Positions 60,008-64,000 of a stretch of DNA of 64,000 nt are shown here, piece by piece. Under the pieces are notes generated by a model. That model saw only the letters and a list, made by a program, of their open reading frames with translations. It was not told where the DNA came from and did no database searches. Location: assembly GCA_018105865.1 (NCBI GenBank), contig CM030833.1, positions 11,312,881-11,376,880 of the forward strand. Direction: 5' to 3'. A program made the position numbers and the translations under genes. The DNA is from Metaphire vulgaris. Lineage: Eukaryota; Annelida; Clitellata; Crassiclitellata; Megascolecidae. How positions within the stretch are numbered: the stretch's first letter is position 1; each line of letters opens with the position of its first letter.

Positions 60008-60009
<2 letters not shown>

Positions 60010-60011
<2 letters not shown>

Positions 60012-63000
60012 TATATAAAAAAAGCAATGGCCCAAGCACCGAACCCTGAGGCACTCCACTAGTAACTCTTGCCCATTAGATCCATTAAAAAACATTAAAA
60101 TCAAATTTTCAGTATATCTATTCAAATTAATATGTATACTGTCAATCAGGCCTAACAACAGTATTCATAAAAATAAGTACAGGCAATATGCTAAAGGAAA
60201 TTTTTATGCTTTAAATTTACATGTTTTAAATGTTTAAAAATCCCATTAAAACTGCAATTTAAGCATCTAAAACAAAATTGAAAATAGAACAGATTGTAAA
60301 AATGATTTAAACTTCCTTAGACTTTCCTTACTCATCTTTACCTTTGCAAACTCTATATCTAAATTTCAAAAACTTTCCAAATGTCCAAAAAATATACCCA
60401 AACACATCCAAATTGTCACCAAATTATCAAAACACTTTGACTTGTATAGAAACATGGACACAGCTCAAGAAGTAAAGAAAAACATCACCACCATCATCAT
60501 CATTGAAAAATCAGATTCGTAGTATCTGTTGGCCACATATAGTCTCTTCATAGCCAATCAACCATACTGGGTTCAAATTCAGATTCTGAACTGATTAAAT
60601 GCAAATCGGAGTGGCATTCATATTCCAGCTTTGAAGAAATGGACTTTCATGTACAGCTCGATGGCTTACCTAGCACCTAGAGCAATCAGGCCACTCCAGA
60701 GAGATACAAAAGCCTATGCAATTCTAGATATACAAGAATTTTGACACAGGAAAAAAAGTGTAAGTTTGTTTTAAAATTTGGAAACTGCTAAGAGGCAAAA
60801 TCTCGTCGAAATCAGTCACAGTTATGAAAAATAGCTTTCCAACAATTAGATGTATATAAATACAAAAATTTGTTAGAATTCACATATTAACAAGATTACA
60901 ATGTACACATTTTTGCTGACAATTTACGAAACTGACAATTAGTTGTTTGATCTGGCAGCTTTCATATGGCTGCACCTTTACACACCTCACACTGATAGAC
61001 AAGCTGCAAGTAAATCTTCCAGAACATAGCAGGGCAGGGTTTGCCTAAGCAATTTGGCATTGAACCAATTTGTGTATTTACAGCATAAACAGGCTAAACT
61101 CTAAACTACAAAAACAATAGAAGTAAAAAAATTGCACTAAAAACTTATTAATCCCATTAATATTAATAAATCAATTAATATTAATTATTAAGACCAGAAA
61201 TATTTACAAAACTTCACAGATTTTCAAACAGAAGATTTGCCAACAAGTTGTTGGGCATCTAAAAACATCATAAAAAATGCACAGCTCAATATCTACACAG
61301 TAGCTAGCTGCAGAGAAGCACTATATTCAGATAAAACTAAACAGCAGAAACCAGAACTGGCACTATATAAATGGAAGAAACAAGGTCATCAAAAAATTCA
61401 ACATTCAATCTAAAATGCCACGAATCTTCAATAAAAAGCACATTTTAAACATCATCAGATTTGTGCCTGCTTAAAATCAGTTGTCTAAATGCCAGAGAAT
61501 TCCCAATCAAATCCAAACTCCTCATAAGATCAAATTTACTTAATACCACACATTTTGCCTTTAATGCAACATTAACCATGTTTGACCTAAGCTACACTTG
61601 ATAATTAATCTAGACACATATGTGCACTGGCTACCAAGCCAAACCACTCTAAGAAATAAATATTTTTCCCAAAGAAATAGAGTAAGGCAAAGCAGAACCC
61701 AACTAAACATCAGAAATACGATCCTATTACCAATACATGCACGCAGCACAACACAAACCAGAGAGCACAAGAATGTCAGAACAAAGCCTAACAGATTGCT
61801 GTGCAAAAACAAAAGGTGACCTAAGAAACACCAGAATTCTTAAAGTCATTTGCAATATCGCACTAATGACAAACTACAACAGTGTATTTGACCAGTTTGA
61901 AATTTTGCAGCAGCAAATATGCTGGTACCTTCTTCTTTGAGCCTGAAGTTATTTCACGGCTTCATTTATAAACAATTGCACACCAAATGAAAGTGAAAAA
62001 TCCCATTTATAAGTCGTTAAGTACTCACAATCATGTTTTCTTGTGCTTTAACTATATTGGCAGAGATAGTTTTCTATAATAAGTACACTGTGTTTCAGCA
62101 ACTACTATTATAACATACATATTTAATGAATACACTTACAAAGACCGTAAGGCATTTATTCCACAAAGCTGCTATCCATTTTGCTTCATGCCCACTTAAA
62201 TGTGATATAAGCTAATTGACTTACTGAAGTATAAAACTATATAGCAGTTTCAAAAAGTTAAACATGATTATATCAACAGTTTAACACTGGATGAACCATT
62301 TGGCATCAAATTGATTAGAGATGTATAATAACAATAACAAGCATACGAGTAATACCAGCATAGACAGCAGAAAATCAAAACTCAAACACCTCCAGTAAAA
62401 CCTGCATTACAGCATTTTCTAACATAGCTGCAAACTGGAATATTAGAAATTATATACACAAAACCAATGAGAGCTGTCCACTGGCAATATCAACCCATTT
62501 TCAGATTTAACAATAAAGCCAATCTGCTTTTTACACTACAGTATGTTCCTCCTAATGCCACATAATTTTTCATCTCCGGTTTCTATCAATATAAAGTTAC
62601 AAACTAATTTTTAATGTCAACACTGATCAATATCAACCTGAAAAATTCTTTAAAAACAAGACATTAATTGGATTTGATTGTTGGCAGCACAGTCCAGGTA
62701 CAATTATTATGACCCGACTCAAGTCAAAGGGTGAAGAGATTAATTAGACTTACCTTTTAGTTACAGTCAAATCTCATTTTATGCATAAATACATATGAAT
62801 ACAAATTGAAACAAACAGAGTTAACCTATGCAAAGTATGCCACAAAAATAATCACATCAAAACAATCACAACCGGCTCATTATGAAATTGAATTTGCCTG
62901 TAAAGAAAAAGAATGCATAAAGACTGGAATGCAAGAAATGTTCCCAAGGAACCACATTCCAAATTCTCTACATGATGAAGAATTAATTCGGTTGAATCAA

Positions 63001-63670
63001 TCAGGAAAAATGATAAAAACTGAACACTTTTCAATTTTCAAAATGAAATGCAAATGCAATACTCGATGAAGTATCACAAAACAATTAGCATTTAGCGAAA
63101 CCATAGAATTCACTTAAAAGAAATCTTCTTATTCAAGTGCAATGTATTGCTGCATCGGCAACCATGGATTTCCAGAAATCCTTGCATTAAACAGATGATA
63201 GAGACAGAATACAATAAAATGACAAAATGTAAAACCAAATAGAAATCCACAATTCTTAGGATCTAAAGTTATAATGTCCACAGATAAAAGAGACGGTTAA
63301 CCAAAAGTAGCTCCCTTCTGAGAGTGCCAAACAGCGTAAATAAAAGAAGACAATTATTAGGTCTAAGTCTGGTCTTTTACAAAGCGGCCCAACATAAGTA
63401 GGAGGCTCAGATGACCTTACATTACTAAAGTCATCGCCCACAAGACTGAAATAGAGTGCCAAGACTACAAAGAAAAAATGCGCGATCAAAACCCACACCC
63501 ACCTTTCGTGTTTCCATAATTAAAGTTTTGATGCAATGCAACTATTGTGCAAATAATTGAGAGAAACTGTGGACAGGGGAGAAGTTAAAAAATGCTCACG
63601 TGGATGGCTCCTTCAATGGGCTGTGGGCTGTAAGGACATGATGAGGTCTATCGAGACCTTTCTCCTGCCT
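60010..63670. other. AT-rich unannotated stretch
   Basis: No repeats above background and no recognised protein. It may be 3' UTR of the partial gene at 63672 or plain spacer. Small frames at 61598-61940 and 62806-63069 are unrecognised. Confidence 0.4.
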
Positions 63671-63671
63671 A

Positions 63672-64000
63672 TCATAAGGATGTGCTAGTCATACAAAACG
63701 ATTTAGTTGATGCAGCATGATTATTGGCAACAGAGTTGCAACCTGAAGTTAAACGTGACACAGTGTCTTTGCTTTTGCTTTCCTGACCAGTTACAGAACA
63801 ATCCGTTACAGATGCAATGGTCTCATGCAGTGGAGGAGATGAACACCGGCTGTCGTCGTCACTTGAAGCCTTGCCGTTCGTCCTGACAGCAACTGACTGG
63901 TCTGATTGCAGCGGGGCCGTTTCAGAAACTTTCGGTATTGAATTGCTCACGACTGGAGTGGCTGAGCGGGACAATGCTTCTGTCTGATCAGAAGCTGCAG
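63672..64000 (-). CDS. Unidentified Ser-rich protein, C-terminal coding segment (partial)
   Basis: The frame is open from the window edge to a TGA at 63672-63674, so the start lies outside. It is Ser/Thr-rich and probably disordered, with SDDDSRCSSPPLHET and many potential phosphorylation sites. No domain or family is recognised. Codon use and lack of repeats favour real coding over chance, but the evidence is only an open frame of about 108 codons. Confidence 0.4.
   Translation of the reverse strand, partial: AASDQTEALSRSATPVVSNSIPKVSETAPLQSDQSVAVRTNGKASSDDDSRCSSPPLHETIASVTDCSVTGQESKSKDTVSRLTSGCNSVANNHAASTKSFCMTSTSL

Overview
The window is animal nuclear DNA. Coding segments are small exons with GT..AG introns, separated by AT-rich spacer, dozens of long simple repeats, decayed LINE fragments and many short DNA transposons. 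There is no rRNA, functional tRNA, operon or CRISPR array. The protein families (SNAPC2, a synaptopodin-2-type PDZ protein, an ASB protein), the hAT ends beginning CAGTGGCGTAGC, and the frequent palindrome TAGGCCTA suggest a marine invertebrate, perhaps a deuterostome. That placement is inference.

Layout. 1-4.97 kb: AT-rich, no supported gene, two local tandem duplications. 4.98-9.3 kb: a 1.16-kb DNA element with 9-bp target duplications, then 3' ends of CR1/L2-like LINEs. 11.06-17.18 kb, plus strand: a multi-exon gene recognised as SNAPC2. 18.3-41 kb: gene-free, transposon- and microsatellite-rich, with many elements that can be delimited to the base by TIRs and target-site duplications, including one element inside another. 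41.84-48.37 kb, minus strand: a six-exon gene for a synaptopodin-2-like PDZ protein with repeated W-Q-P motifs. 49-53.4 kb: nested MITEs, a hAT transposase relic and tRNA-derived SINEs. 54.54-56.16 kb, minus strand: a GC-rich gene with no intron in its coding region, for an ankyrin-repeat SOCS-box (ASB) protein. 57-59.8 kb: further MITEs and a duplicated mosaic. 60-63.6 kb: AT-rich sequence without recognised features. 63.67-64 kb, minus strand: the last coding segment of an unidentified Ser-rich protein that runs off the window.

The three genes are unrelated in role: snRNA-gene transcription, actin cytoskeleton and ubiquitin ligation. All three carry exactly one apparent single-base frameshift inside otherwise conserved coding sequence, each in or next to a short base run. 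This looks like uncorrected indels in the assembly rather than three independent pseudogenes.

I found no convincing new enzymatic or defence system. The most informative content is the transposon record: at least fourteen non-autonomous elements with 8-bp duplications (hAT-type), three with 9-bp duplications (Mutator-like by duplication length), and a family flanked by 3-bp repeats. Two nesting events give relative ages.
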